From Panagrolaimus kolymaensis (lineage: Eukaryota > Nematoda > Chromadorea > Rhabditida > Panagrolaimidae), in assembly GCA_028622995.1 (NCBI GenBank), contig JAJQJQ010000010.1, positions 1,860,001 through 1,924,000 of the forward strand: 64,000 nucleotides of DNA, read 5' to 3'. Under the pieces are notes generated by a model. That model did not search any database and had not been told where the DNA came from. It was given only the letters and a program-made list of their open reading frames with translations. The translations under genes and the position numbers were made by a program. Below are positions 9,268 through 22,369 of this stretch, piece by piece (within the stretch, counting starts at the first letter, position 1; every line of letters begins with the position of its first letter).

Positions 9268-12200
9268 TTATAAACACATTAAATCGAGTAAAATAGAACC
9301 GTTTTGTTGAAAAAAAATTGGTAAATCAGCAACTTCATAAGTTTTCTCTTTCGCATAATGCTTGATTCGAACTAAAAATTGTATAATTTTGTGATGAATT
9401 TTCACTTCAGCATTCACATCAAAATATAATATTTCAAGAGCAGCTTGGGTTTTTGCATATTGAGGATATCTACAATTTTTAGATTTTATTATTTTAAAAT
9501 GTGAAAATTTTTATCGATTTTTTCTAGATTAATTGTTTTAGAAAATGAAATAAGTTTCTAGGCTTCCTTTTTTTCAAAGATCTCTAGAATTTTATTAAAT
9601 GGGGCTTACGAAACTATTATTTTTTTAATATATTTTACGTTTTTTTATTATTTTTTTAAAGTTCATTAATTGCTTTCGCAGAAGCAAATTTTTTTGGTTT
9701 ATTAGAGTATCAAAGGATAACAACAAACTTTTAAATAATTAATGACTTACTTTTTAATAAAACTAAGACCAACTTCCAACAAAAATATTTTGTCCTATTA
9801 CGTCTTTTTATTTTCTCACTATGCTAATAGGTTAATTTATTCTACGGTAATTCAAAATAATAATAATAATAATAATAATAAACAAATCAAATACAATAAA
9901 AACAATGTTTTCAGAAGTACGGTCAATAGCGTAACACAAATATTTTCCGAAAAAAAAAATTGGTCCTGGTCATTAATTTTTTAAATTTAAATTTATTCGT
10001 TTGCTGGGCTCGTAATAAAGCTGCAGAAAAAGAAAATAACAAAAATAATAAAAAGTAATAAAATTGCGTTCCAAAAAATAAACAATAGCACGTTCAAAAA
10101 ATGCAAATGAAAGAAGAAGAAAACCCGGCACTTTTAAACTATTTCAAAATGTTGGAAAATTTGCAAAAATAAAACTTACAAATTAGAGTCTCTCAATCCA
10201 TGTCGAACCATTTGATTTAACGAAAAAACATTTAATTTGTCATCGATTATTTTAAAACTTTCAAAATCAGCACAGACAACTTTTGTTTTCAAATAATTTT
10301 TAATTTCATTTGCCACTGCTTGAAATTCTTGCGATTCATTATTTAATCGAGACATTTTTCTTTGCTCCATGCATACGCAAAAATTTGGTGGAATTCCTGC
10401 GTCTTCACAGGTTCGGTTTTTAGGAATTTCTTTTTCAAACAAACTCTGTCCTCGTGTAAATGTTTTTGAAGGTGTCCTCAAGGTTTTACTTATTTGAAGA
10501 ACAGCGATATCTCGCAAAGTTTGATAAATATCAAAATTGCTTGTAAGTCTAAAAATGAACTTTTGTTATCAAAAAAAATATTTACGTTTTAAAAAACTCA
10601 CGCACCTGTTAGAATTAATTTCAAGATTTTCAAAATTCTTTGAATGAACTTTGCGCAAATTTTCTGGTAAATAAATTGAAAAAAGTGGCATGCGTTCTTC
10701 TATTCTCCCAACAAACGAAAATTGTATATCAGCAATTCGATTTCCATGATCACCCATAATAACCAAAACTGTATTTTTTGTGACATTATTTGCTATAAAT
10801 CTTTCTAAAATAGTTCTCATTTGTTCGTCAATTGCATTTAAATTTTTTGAATCATCATGGGTCAAAGAGGTTAAAAAGTTGAATGAAAAATGACAAGAAT
10901 GTTTAAATAAAAGTGAAAAGTGCTCAAAGATTTTTAGCGATTCTTCAATATTTGGCTAAAAAAGTTTAATTATTATATTTTTTGATTTTAAAAAATGATT
11001 GCTTACTTGTCCAGTTTTTAGACACATTCCTTTCCATGGAATTAGATGCTTGATATTATAAAGATGATAAGGACGAAAATAATAATCAGTTGGTGGCTTT
11101 TCAAACCCTTTGAAAAATGGCTTTGGATAATGGAAAAGTCCTCTTTCAACACTTTTTACATCGTCGTTAAACATTGTCACACATCCCCGCTCTGAAAATA
11201 TTTTTCTTTACTCACAAATTTCGAAACAACATACGTTTCATTAAATCCCATAAAAAATTAACTTTTTCAAGATTTATTAATGTTTCATTATTCAATAGCT
11301 CTTTTCCATTTCCTCCAATTTGGGGCATGATTGATTTTCCCGTAAGTACTGGCATTAAATTAACGGCTGAATTATCTCCAACTTTTGTATATCCATTAAG
11401 AAAAATGAAACCCATTTTTTTCATTAATTTTGTCGTATCTGGCATATGTCTTAAAAACTGATTCCTTGCTACCGAATCCAATACCAAAATAGCAAGCGAT
11501 GGTTTTTCCTATAGTTTTTAAAAAAATATTATTTTTAGTTTATGACCAAATGTATTACAGGTGTCGTTATGGGAGCATTTTTCATTTTTTCCTAGAAAAA
11601 AAATATCTTTCGTACATTGAAATTAAATACAAAAAACAAACTTTAAAATTTGCAAAAGTTGCAAAAGTTTTTTCAAAGAACACTGAACCATTAAATTTGG
11701 TGGTTGTTGTTCCATTTATGCCATCGATAATAGTTTGATTTACACATTTAACAACAATATTTGAATCTTTTATAATCGTTGGTCGATCTGGTTTAATCTG
11801 CAAATATATTTTTTCTCAAGTATCAATTAAGTTTTTGCCTACCAACATTTATTTTATCTCCTACATATGAGTAAGTCGTAATATTGCCCTTTAAGCTTCC
11901 CGACAAGGCTTGATAATAACACCTGAACAATGTTGTTAGTATTTAATTACAGTAATAATTATGACTTACTCAAAAATTGGAATTTTCTTTTGCTTTGATT
12001 TTTCTAATTCATTGAACACTATTAATTTGTTATCAAAAGTTAATTTAGCCATATTGGGCATTGTAGAATCACAATGAAGAGGCCTAAACTTATATTTTTA
12101 ACAATGTAAACTAAAAACAGAGTTTGCATTAAAAAATATATGTTTTACAAACCCATAAAGTGCAACATTATTAATAATATTTCTTTCGAAAGGTGAAATC

Positions 12201-12703
12201 AATGGAAAACGGCAGCTGTTTTCCAGAAGAGAAGACGACGCCCGCTGCTTCCGGTTAAAATTATTTTGTTTCATGGGAAATCTCGTAGGCGAAGAAACAA
12301 CATTTGCAGGTTTTAGTAATTCTTGTTTGAAATTAAAATTAAAATAACACAAATAACCAATTAAAATAGTAATCAAAATTGCTGCCTGAAACTTTATTTT
12401 ACGTTGTTCTTAGGTTCTATGGTAAATTAAATATGTATGAAAACATATAGTTTATTCGTTCTTTGAGTCAACCTCCACATACAAAAAAAAGTGCAAAAAA
12501 ATAATAGTCTGGCAGTGATGAACTTAATAGTATAGGTTTATTTGTATACAAATAAACAAATTTTTTAGCTTTACTTGAAAAAACTCGTACAGAAACAATA
12601 GCCTTTCTTGGTTTTTTGTAGCCTTGAGCATCTTGAACAAAATTTTCGCTTCTAAGAAATTACTTACCAATATTTTTTTAATCCGACTCCAGCTAACATA
12701 CAT
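9268..12703 (-). CDS. DUF229 family sulfatase-like type II membrane protein
   Basis: Eleven exons on the minus strand: 12668-12703, 12153-12385, 11970-12083, 11847-11922, 11642-11797, 11559-11591, 11235-11508, 11007-11191, 10606-10955, 10180-10548 and 9268-9469; about 675 residues. A 12-residue cytoplasmic tail ([12 protein letters not shown]) precedes a signal anchor ([17 protein letters not shown]). The alkaline-phosphatase/sulfatase fold is shown by [17 protein letters not shown], the nucleophile-region block [11 protein letters not shown], and VIMGDHGNR, the metal-binding D-H motif. DUF229 proteins are expanded in nematodes and predicted to be extracellular or lumenal hydrolases; substrates are unknown. 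The usual sulfatase C-x-P-x-R is replaced by S-A-V-N-L. The last intron (9470-10179) is long at 710 bp and contains an (AAT)n tract. Exon 4 appears to end at an unusual GTTGGT donor, the only one keeping frame. Confidence 0.85.
9856..9882. repeat. (AAT)n microsatellite
   Basis: About nine tandem AAT units lie in the long last intron of the DUF229 gene. It is an ordinary trinucleotide simple repeat with no coding consequence; the open frame that runs through it on the plus strand is a by-product. Confidence 0.85.
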
Positions 12704-12957
12704 AGTTACAAATAATTTTTTGTGCAAAAATTACAAAAGCAAAAATTTACAATCAATAATAAATCTTTAAAAAATCATGATGTTTGTTCATTTATCATTT
12801 TCCCGATTATACTTTGCTTTTGCGTTCGTTTCTTAACAAAATCTAGGTCGCAAAGGTTCCTTTTGTGTTTTTTTTTATTTGTTTGAGAAAATGGTTTTCA
12901 AAAACAATGAAATTAGTTTTAATAAACTTTATTTTTGTACAAAAACTTTTTAAATTA

Positions 12958-15250
12958 TTATTTGGTTGCTTGCGTAATATTGTGATGAGCCCACTCCGGC
13001 CATTCATTTAGCTTAAACAGAGGTATGGCATAAGTATTCAATGCTAACATAGTAATTAAAAATGCACATATATTTATTACACTTCCACCTTTTACCTGAA
13101 AAAATGATTTTTTCTTTTTGCAAAAAGTTTTATCTGATTGACATACCATATCCCAAACCGACATCATTTTAGTACCAAATACAATTGCATTTGGTGGAGC
13201 TGCAGGAAACAAAAATGCGTAGGATGTGCATACGGTAACTGGAAGCATGTAAAATAATGGATTTACATGACTTTGGAGTGCCTATAATTGTCATTAAACA
13301 GGTGTGAAAATGAACTATAAGTTTTTTATCAAACTTCCTCTTTGCTAATTTTAGTTTTCGTTGTATTACGGTATATTAGTACTAAAGCGTTCGCATGTGA
13401 TTGTTTTTCTCGGTAAAGAGTATTTTGTTTGTAAATAGTCATTTTCTTTTATTAGACATGTAATAAAACTAGCTATTAAATGACTTCTTCCTCCTCATTT
13501 TTGATATATAAAGAATTTGTACTATTTTTATACAAAAACTAAAAAAAATCTTAATGCTGATGTTTTTTTGCACATTAATAATATTGGTTTTAAATAAAGC
13601 CTACCATTGATTCAACCATAGGTAAAAACATTGAAGCAGTAGCTACGTTGCTACTAAATTCCGATATAAAAATAACTAATAAGCAAGCGATAGCAATAAA
13701 AATCCAATTTGGAAGAGTTTCAAGTGATGACATCTTTTTTCCAATCAAAACAGATAAACCACTAACTTCCACGCCTTCACCCATGGCATACCCTCCGCCA
13801 AGCAATAACAATGTTCCCCATGCAAATTTATCTTTCATCATTTTCCAAGTCATTAATGGCCGATATGCTCCATCTTTGCCAATAATTTCAAATGGATTTT
13901 GAGATGGAATAACAAACATTAAAAGTGCCATAATCATAGCTGCTGTTCCATCGGTAACATAATCTGCTGGGAAGAAATCACCCCAACCTTTAATGAAATT
14001 TGGATGTCTGAAGAACCATAAAAGCACTAAAGTGAGAAACATGAATAAAATGCATTTTTCTTCATATCGAATTGGACCAAGTTGTTCATATTTTTTCTGC
14101 AAAAGTCGACGAACAGAAGATTCGCCACTATTATCTTGTTTACTAAAAAGAGATAATAAATTTTTTAATATTTGTTTTTACACTTACGAAAATCCAACAA
14201 ATACCAATTGAAGCCAAACCCATGCAATAATTGTCAATACAAAACATTGAGGAAAAGCCCAAACAATCCACGTTGCATAAGTGAGAGGAGTAGAGCTTCC
14301 AAAACTTCTAAAGAAAAACACATTTTTCAGAAAAATCCAATATAACTCACTTTTGAAGGTATCCAGAAAACACTACATTTGATCCTGTTGCGGTTAAAGT
14401 TCCAAAACCTCCAATAGAAGAAGAGAATCCTATAGATAACAAGAGACCCTTATAAATGTTTCTTTCTTTTGAAGGAATCGATAAAACATCTATTCCATAT
14501 TCATTGTCATGATGGGTTTTATCAACTACCAACATGCTTTCAGGATCTGCACTGAAACGTTTTTAGTTTGATTTAAAGATAGTGATAGAAATATTTATTT
14601 ATATCTTACATGCTTTTGCGGCACCTTTCAAGTTCCTTTATAACAGCCATCAAAATAGGAACCATCATGGCTGCAGTGGCTGTATTAGAAATCCATAATG
14701 AAATAAAGCAAGTTGAAAGTTGAAATCCTAACATCAGTCTTAAAACTTATGAAGGTCTAGATAATTAAAGCTAATTAATTCTACCTCCTAGGATTTGGAC
14801 CAGTAAAATTTAAAATTTTTAGTGCAATTCTTTCATGGAAATGACTGCATTCAACTGCGACAGCCATAACCATACTTCCAAAAAATACAAAATTACCATC
14901 CTAAAACTAACTTCATTCATCAAAAAAGCAACTAAAAAGCATACGGATAAATATGTTCCAGATATATGTTTAGCTTGGGCTACACCGAACAGTGGAAAAG
15001 CCGCTAATGGTATCAATGCTGTCACAGCTAAAGGTAAAGCTTCTGTGGCCCATAATACACCCATATAAATTACAGTATAAGCACAATAATATTCCTAAAA
15101 ACAATAAATTTTAAAGTTAAAAAATAAGCTTTTACAAACCTTTGTGCCGCCTATCAATGGAATTGGCAGTAATATAAATGGAAATAAAATAACTATTAGT
15201 AAATTCTTTGCCGGTTTTAAATTCTGCATCAAATCATTCAGCGATCCCAT
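12958..15250 (-). CDS. SLC13 sodium-coupled di/tricarboxylate (NaDC/INDY-type) transporter
   Basis: Nine exons on the minus strand: 15140-15250, 14945-15094, 14785-14900, 14610-14738, 14351-14551, 14188-14307, 13605-14142, 13147-13281 and 12958-13095; 545 residues, normal for SLC13. Landmarks are MGVLWATEALPLAVTALIP, the helix MVMAVAVECSHFHERIALKI, the first sodium-site motif SNTATAA, the second SSNVATASMFLP, and the family signature TSYAFLFPAAPPNAIVFG near the C-terminus. SLC13 proteins import succinate, citrate or sulfate with sodium at the plasma membrane; the di/tricarboxylate subgroup (C. elegans NAC genes) fits best. The second Na motif reads SNV instead of the canonical SNT. Which NAC paralogue it is cannot be decided here. 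It lies 750 bp downstream of eat-4 on the same strand. Confidence 0.9.
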
Positions 15251-16000
15251 TTTGATTAATATTGGCCAATTTTTTGAATTCAATGAAAATTTTAAAGCTG
15301 TGAAGATTATCAATTTCAGTTGCAATCAGCTTAGAAAAAAATTAATTTTTTAAAAGTATACTACGTGCGTGTAAAATAAAAAGAATGAAACAAAAAAGAA
15401 ATTCTTATCAAAAAATTAATGTGTTTTGGAAAAATGTATGTCCTTAAAATAAAGACAAAAAAAGAAAAAAGAAGGAAGCAATGATAACAGATTTCAATCT
15501 TAAAAGAACGAAAGAAAAAAGTACCACAAAAGAGAGAATAAATGAACGAATGTGATCACTTGAACCAAAGTTGGCTATTTTTTGTTTTAAAAAAATAAAT
15601 AATAAAAACTTTTTTTTTTGAAATTTCAAAAAGATACAAATGCGTTCACGTCGTCTGCTGTATCATAAATTTAAAAAAACAACATGATTATGATCATTAT
15701 CTCTAAATATTTATTTAAGTGATCATCATGTATTTAAAGAGGTAAGCAAACATCAGCATGAAAAAAATATATATTTATAAATTTATTGCTAAGCAAACCG
15801 ATAACAATCAATTCCTTTCTCACTTTTTTTACTAATAAAAATTTAATTTATATGGCTGACTAACTTTTTAATTAATATTTATACATAAAAACTTTTTCTT
15901 TCTTTTAAATTAAATCTTTAAAAATTATAATTCTTTTCAATATTGCTTTTTAATTATTTACCATTCATTTAAAAAATAATTATTATTATTGTCATTGTTA
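15251..16000. other. Intergenic between two same-strand transporters
   Basis: The 750 bp between the eat-4 stop codon and the SLC13 start hold the eat-4 3' untranslated region and the SLC13 promoter. The sequence is AT-rich. I see no coding stretch; the phenylalanine-rich minus frame at 15444-15629 lacks exon signals. A spacing of 750 bp is longer than typical nematode operon gaps. Confidence 0.5.
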
Positions 16001-18292
16001 TTATTGATAATTTTCATTCCAAACAGCTGCGAATGGATTATTATTATTTGTTGCTTGATAAGGCTGTGGAACTTCCTCAGGATGAGGTTGAGGATTTTGA
16101 TAAATGCTTGCTTGATTATTAGTTATCGATGGAACCCTTTTAGTTGCTGTGGTAGTAGTGCCATAATCAACTGGTGCTGCTCCATTTCCTGGAGCAGTCC
16201 ATTCTTCTTCTTTAGGTTCTGCCCAATCCTAAAAAATAGATAATAGCTATGGTCCGAGAAATATTAAAATAATTATTTTCGAACCTGTAATTCACCGGAT
16301 GCATAAAAAGCATAAAAGGTGACTCCAGTAAAATGTATCAAACTTGCAAGTAAAAATACTGTTACCCAACCACCTGTGTTATTATTGGCAGTTAATTTTT
16401 CTGTTACAAATGGACAAGTTAAACCAGCTAAAGTTCCAATACCATTAGAAAATCCCATTAAAATAGGAGCATATCTGGGAGCGATATCTAAGTGATTTAC
16501 ATTAAAACCTAAAAATATAAAATATATTTTAAGAAGACAATATTTATGTTTTAAAACAAACCAGAAATAGCAAATCCACTACATCCCACTGCAAGAATTA
16601 AGGCTATAATAGCAGTGAAATCACTTTTAGTGTATGCAACAATAAGCATAAATGCTGCTTCACCGCCAAATCCACCACAGTTAAAAATCTTTCTTACAGC
16701 TGTGGTAGAAAGAATTTTATTGGATCGTAAATAATCTGCGAGTTGTCCTCCAATTAGCACCATGGCACCCATAACTGCATGAGGTAATGCAGCGATAAGA
16801 CCACTCTGAAAAATTAAATATATTATTTATTATTTGCAGCGCAACAGCCAATGTTGGGTTTGTTACTTACGTCGGTAATCTTCATTCCTAAGGCTTCTTT
16901 CATATATGTAAGCTGATTTTGTAATAAAAGATAAAATGTCCAACTACGAGCAAAATTAGCTACTATTATTGCATATACCGGTTTGGATTTCAGTATAGCT
17001 ATCCATGGAACTGTGGCAAGCTATAAAAATTATAACTTATTAATGAATTTAAAAACAAGGAAAGGTTACTGTTGGATGTGTTTGTGAAACATGTCCTATT
17101 TTGGCTTCAATATATTCTTTTTCTTCTCGCGTAATGGAAGGATGCATGCAAGGTTTCTCAAAAGTCATAGAAAACCATAAAATTGTCCAAATAACTCCCA
17201 TGAATCCTAAAAATAAAATAAAGTAAAAAGGGAAATGTCGCATCAATAAAAAAAAAGCAAAAAGCAGTAAAAATGGTTTTTTATTTTCTAACCGTAAACA
17301 TAAAATGGCATAGACCATGATAAATAATATACGAGAAATGCACTTAAAGGCATTCCAACGACGGCGCCAGCATAAGAGCCAGTAAAAGCGGTGGTTGCAA
17401 GCTTTGAACGTTCCATTGGAGGCGCCCAATATCGCCATACGCCATGCATTGAAGGATAACCAAAACCTTGGATTAAACCTTGTGCAACTTGAACAATAAT
17501 TACAAAAGTATCTGAATGTGAATTAAATGCCAAAGGTATAAGTATATTCAGCATAGCTGTGCCACCTATAGCAAATCCAAACATTCTGAAAATTGAATAT
17601 TTTGAAAATTTGTATAAAAATTAGTAATTAATTTTTTGCTTACTTATTTGCAGGAAATTTAGCTGCAAGAAATCCAGCTGGAACTTGTGTAACTAAATAT
17701 CCATAAAAGAATGAACTTTCCATTACACCTAATTCGGTTTGAGTCCAATTAAATTCAGCTTTATGTTCCAGGCCATCTGAATCTTTATGCACATGGATCA
17801 TGCTACCTTTGGCTGCACCAAAATTACATCTAATTCCAAAAACTATCATAAATCCCATATTTGCCATTAATGCTAATTGCCATCGCTTTGAAATACTTGA
17901 ACAAACAGTTCTATCCACTATCTATAATTTTTCTATTTTTATATTTATTTTAAAAAATGTTTCTAACCTTTAAAACTGGATTCATGTGTGGGTTGTATGG
18001 AATGTCGTCATGCACGGAATTTCTGCCACCGATGGAAGTCCTGCTGTTTGCGTTGACTTCATTCAATTCAAGGCCGCCACCACTGGTATTATTTGTATCA
18101 ATTCGACTACCACCATTTTTGGCACTTAATAATCTGTAATTAAAATGTTAAAAAAGATATTAAAAAATAATCAATATTATTGTCTTTAACATACTTTGAA
18201 ACGGGATTAGCTAAATCACTAAGAATTTTTTTTCCTGGCCCAACAAATTTATTTGAAACATCTTGTAAAGTAATTGGAATTTGACTTGCCAT
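16001..18292 (-). CDS. eat-4: Vesicular glutamate transporter (SLC17A6-8 / EAT-4 orthologue)
   Basis: Nine exons on the minus strand: 18195-18292, 17968-18133, 17644-17921, 17293-17585, 17070-17206, 16871-17020, 16562-16805, 16285-16508 and 16001-16228; 605 residues, like VGLUTs. The protein follows C. elegans EAT-4 almost block for block: [80 protein letters not shown] and [18 protein letters not shown]. It has the conserved Arg and His of the SLC17 pore and 12 predicted helices. It loads glutamate into synaptic vesicles using the proton electrochemical gradient. The C-terminal cytoplasmic tail (from [13 protein letters not shown]) is proline- and asparagine-rich and diverged. A 3.2-kb upstream gap is long enough for complex neuronal regulation. 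Confidence 0.96.
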
Positions 18293-21200
18293 GGTTTGGT
18301 TTATTTTCCCCTAAAAAATAATTAAGAAAACAAATTAACAGCGAATAAAAATAAGAAACGTCAAAAATTTAAAAACATTTTTTTTTTTTCATGTTCTTTT
18401 CCTACAAAAAATGAAAAAAAGTAGTCATCGCGCTTGGTCAAGCTTTAGCCTCTTTTTTTTAGTTCTCTTGTCAAAATTGATTACGGTGAGTTATTAATTG
18501 AAAGAATTTCAACTTGGCGTTTTTCTACTCCTTTTATAAAACATAACTTAAAAAAAGAAGGAAAAAGAAAAGCTAAAATCAGTCGCCATAAAAAATAAAA
18601 GATGAATAAAAAAAATTCATTGCTAAAAAAAGTCATTTTACACGATGGAAACTGCAAAGCACGATTCAGATGAAAGCAGCAAAAAAAAAATAAAATAAAA
18701 AAATAGAAAGAAGTCACAGAAGAAGAAGAAGACTAAAGGATTAACGACGCGTTTATTTTATTTTTTTTATGACAACAATTTCCGGCCCACAGGTAGAAAA
18801 AAATAAAAGAAAAAAAGAATAACACAAAAGCGCACCGGAAGCCTTATAAAAAAATAGACGATGGCTGCGGTGCTGTGTGTTGTTAATTATGTTTTTTCTT
18901 CTTGGCTTTAAAGTATTTAAAAAATTTTGGCTAACAAAAAAATAACTAAAAATGAAGTAACTTAAAAATTTAGAGGTAGAAATATTATTGATCCAAACAA
19001 TTTGATTAACAACATTGACCTTATGACACTTTTAAGCCTAAGTATAAAATAAGTATAAAAGGAAATTGATAAAAAATAAATAAAAAGCAAATTTTTCATC
19101 ATCAAATGACAGGTTTTTGGCAAATGTGTGATGCCAGACGCAATATTTTTTTTATTTCGTTTTTTGTCGTTGTTGCTTGCTTGTCAATGAAGAAACTAAC
19201 GGCGACTTTTCATTGCCTCATTCGCCAAAGTTTTTATTTTTGATGCCGCCGTTGTTTTTGTTGGTAGATGCTCCTCTGAAGTCAGAAAACACAACAACGA
19301 CGTCGAAGCCATCGAGGAGAAGAGCTATCCTTGCATAATAATATCCGAATTTAAAAGTGAGAAGAGTGAGGAATTGCGATGGTCTCTTCTCCATCTCCTT
19401 TCCACTTTTTATACATATTTACATGACTTTGCACACCGCTTAAAAAAATAGTAAATTTAAAACATAAATAATAATAAAAAATTAAAAGTTAAAATAGCTT
19501 TTTTACAGCAGTTATTTAAATAAAAAATGGAGTTACAAAAAAAAAAGAAGTATTCATTCGATATTAAATGAAATTAAAAATATAGGAGGCGTCTGGAGAA
19601 GAAAAAGTTGGTGACATGTCATAAAACCATTAACACAAAAATTCACACAAACTTAAAAAAGCGAGAAAAAGAGAGAGGAAAATGATTAATTTGATTTGTC
19701 CAAAATAACATCTCAAGATGATTAACTTAAATAAAAATGCATGACTCCAGGTGCAGCAGCAGCAGCAACAACAAGCACAACACTACTAAAAGACATTAAA
19801 AATTCAATGTCCCCTCAACAATATAAGCTTGTAGGCCAAATAAGCGACTATAAAAAAATATAGGAGTTTTATGTAATGTCTTTGATCGATAAAAAACAGT
19901 AATAAAAAATAAATAAATAAAATTATTACTAAATGAAAATTCTTTAGTTTTGAAAAAAGGATTAACAACCTTCAAAACAAAAAGCGTAAAAACATATATA
20001 AAAAAACAAGAAAATGGAAATCTGGAATCGGTAAGCTAAAAACACTCTTTTGCATCAACAACAATGAATTTTAATTCATTAATATTCAATGGATTCTCCT
20101 TTAAACGGTCTCGCCTCTCAACAACAACACAAAAGCTATGAGATAATGTGTGTTTTTTTAAATTATAAAAAAACTTTTAAAAAATATTCTACAAAAAAAT
20201 TTCTCATAGTTTTTTTGCAGCTGATAATAAAAATTAATAATTTTAAAAAAAATGCAGCAAACATTTTCAAGACTAACTTTCCCCTATTTTTTCTCTTTTA
20301 CCTTGATAAATTTTTTCATTCATTGACTTATGTAAAAATTAAAAAAGTGCCATTTTTTCATTTTGTATCTATCTACTTGAATGAGCGATAAAACAAGAGA
20401 AAAGGGAGAACAAATTGAAAGCTTTTAACATGGGTGTCGCCGCCACATCAAATGGAATTCCTTTATTGAGATTAATACGCTCAAAAAAAAACAACAAGTG
20501 GATCGTAGGAGACTTCTGCCCTCTGCTTTCATATAAATGAAAGAAAAGGAAGAAAATGTGTAAACTCTTTATTTATTTTGTTATTCTTTAAAACGATTAA
20601 ATATGAAGAAATAAAAATTACTCGTGTAAAAAATTAATTATTATTGTTTTAGTTTTTCAGGCGAGTTAACTGAATTAATGAAAATAATATAATTGCTTTA
20701 AGCCTGAAAATTAATTTTTAGACGGTTGGAATAAATTTTTTATTTTTTATAAAAAATTAATTCTGGCCCTTAAATAATTTTGCCGTGAACTATTTTTTAT
20801 CGTTAAAAGTGACTTTTCTGGTGTCTCATTGACTTTTTGTTAAAATAAAAAATGTTGGTAAACATTTGTTTTTGATGTCTTGATGAATGCCATCGTTGTC
20901 TTCTTGCATATTTTTTTCATCTATGGCGCCTTTTTTAATGCCCTTTCAACCTCCTCTCAAATTTCATCAAAAAACAACAAAAAAATGGAAATTAAAAGTG
21001 ATGGCAGAAACTTTTTTCCTTCTTCTTCATTCCCCTTTAGAGGTCTTTTTACTTTTTTGCTTTTTATATATTTCTTTGTTTAACAAACATTCCAGCATTT
21101 AAAAAAAAAGTCGAAAAAAGGGGACATCATAAAACTCAAAAATGAAAAAAAAACGATAAATACAAAAACCGAAAAAAAGTGGAAACGAGGAATAACGTTT

Positions 21201-21435
21201 TTAATCGCAGAAAAATCCATGGATATCTTTTTTTTATATACTGGAAAAACAAGTGAAAACTGAAAAATTCTGCAAAGCCTTTGGATAATTATCTGACCGA
21301 AATAATTTCACTCGAAATAAAAAGACATTGAGCGGCGTATTTTGTCTTCTTCTTCAGTCGGTTATCCTTACTTTATTTCCTCCATTAAAAGTGAAAGCTT
21401 TTTTCCAACAAAAAAAAGGAAACTCAAATATATAT
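18293..21435. other. Large intergenic region, likely eat-4 promoter
   Basis: This 3.1-kb gap separates eat-4 (-) from the ground-like gene (+), which are divergently transcribed. It contains patches of clearly higher GC (about 19100-19400, including ACGACGTCGAAGCCATCGAG, and about 20400-20530) inside otherwise AT-rich DNA. A CAGCAGCAGCAGCAACAACA stretch occurs near 19755. Open frames at 20089-20391 and 20880-21102 are lysine/phenylalanine-rich without splice or start support. I interpret the GC patches as candidate enhancers or 5' exons; no specific factor site is claimed. Confidence 0.4.
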
Positions 21436-21441
21436 TATAAA
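21436..21441 (+). promoter_or_regulatory. TATA-like element of the ground-like gene
   Basis: TATAAA lies 64 bp before the ATG at 21500 in the context ATATTATAAATTGGG. Because the local sequence is AT-rich the element is weaker evidence than the one at 8763, but the spacing is almost the same. Confidence 0.35.
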
Positions 21442-21499
21442 TTGGGTCTGTGAGTTGAAGAAGTATTTAATAAACCCTTTTTTTATTTGGTTCTCAAAG

Positions 21500-22315
21500 A
21501 TGAAGCATTTAATTTTGGTCGTCTCATCTTTGTTTATTTTATCAATGAATAGCAATAATTCATTTGCATTTTTCTTTGGCGGCAACAATGGAGGAGGAGG
21601 TTGCTCGTGCAATTCTGGATGTCCATCATATTCTCCATGCCCTTCACAGCCTATATGTTACCCTCAAGCTTATTCAAATTGTGAAGTTCAAACATCAGTA
21701 GTAGCCACAGCATATCCATCTGATTATAGCTCAAATTTTGTTCAGGTAAATTTGGATTATGCAAACACTTTAAATCAAACAGAAAAAGTTTTTAGGATTG
21801 CTGTGCAACTTGCCCCCAACCTTGCCGAATGAAATATATTAAACAAATATTTTCACAAAAACGGCGACAAAAGCGTGAAACCGATGAAGAATTAGAGGAA
21901 GAACTAAACACCATCGAAGATGATACACCAACACCAACGACAACACCAGAACCATCTTTTCCAAATGAAACAGAAATCATAAGCAATAACAAAAACAACA
22001 ATTATTTAAATTCAAAATGCAATAGTGAGCGTCTCAGAAATATCATTGTTATGGTAATGTTTTTATTTATTTTTTTGAAATTTTGTTCTTTAAACGTTAA
22101 AAAGTTTGTAGAGCAAAGGCCGAGATTTAACAATTATCAAAAGAAATATACAGCTTTTAGCTGAAACTCAATTTAATAGAAAATACAATATTATTTGCAG
22201 CGCTGATGGAGATTTTAGTTATATTACAAACACGGATGAACATTGTCAAGATATTGTTAATGGAAATATTTGTTATATTTTTAGGCAAGCTAAACGTTTA
22301 AAATTAAGAAGTTAA
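21500..22315 (+). CDS. Ground-like domain secreted protein (GRL type)
   Basis: Three exons (21500-21745, 21796-22053, 22112-22315) encode 235 residues. The N-terminus MKHLILVVSSLFILSM with NSNNSFAF is a signal peptide. A short Gly/Cys-rich section follows (GGGGCSCNSGCPSYSPCPSQ), then DCCATCPQPCRM, a dibasic stretch QKRRQKR that could be a proprotein cleavage site, and an acidic/threonine-proline linker. The C-terminal domain from about residue 150, KCNSERLRNIIV ... NIICSADGDFSYITNT ... HCQDIVNGNICYIFR, is the nematode ground-like domain with its paired cysteines. Ground-like proteins are hedgehog-related, secreted, and often linked to cuticle, glia or apical matrix; the function here is not known. 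Confidence 0.87.
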
Positions 22316-22369
22316 AAATATAATTTATGAAAAAATATATTTATTTGTTTTAATACGGGATTTTTGAAT

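Noticed and set aside
13648..14211. Plus-strand frames opposite the SLC13 gene
   Set aside because: They are antisense shadows of the large SLC13 exon.
20089..20391. 100-codon plus-strand open frame upstream of eat-4
   Set aside because: Translation is lysine/phenylalanine/asparagine-rich filler with no domain and no flanking splice logic; in such AT-rich DNA, open frames of this length arise by chance.
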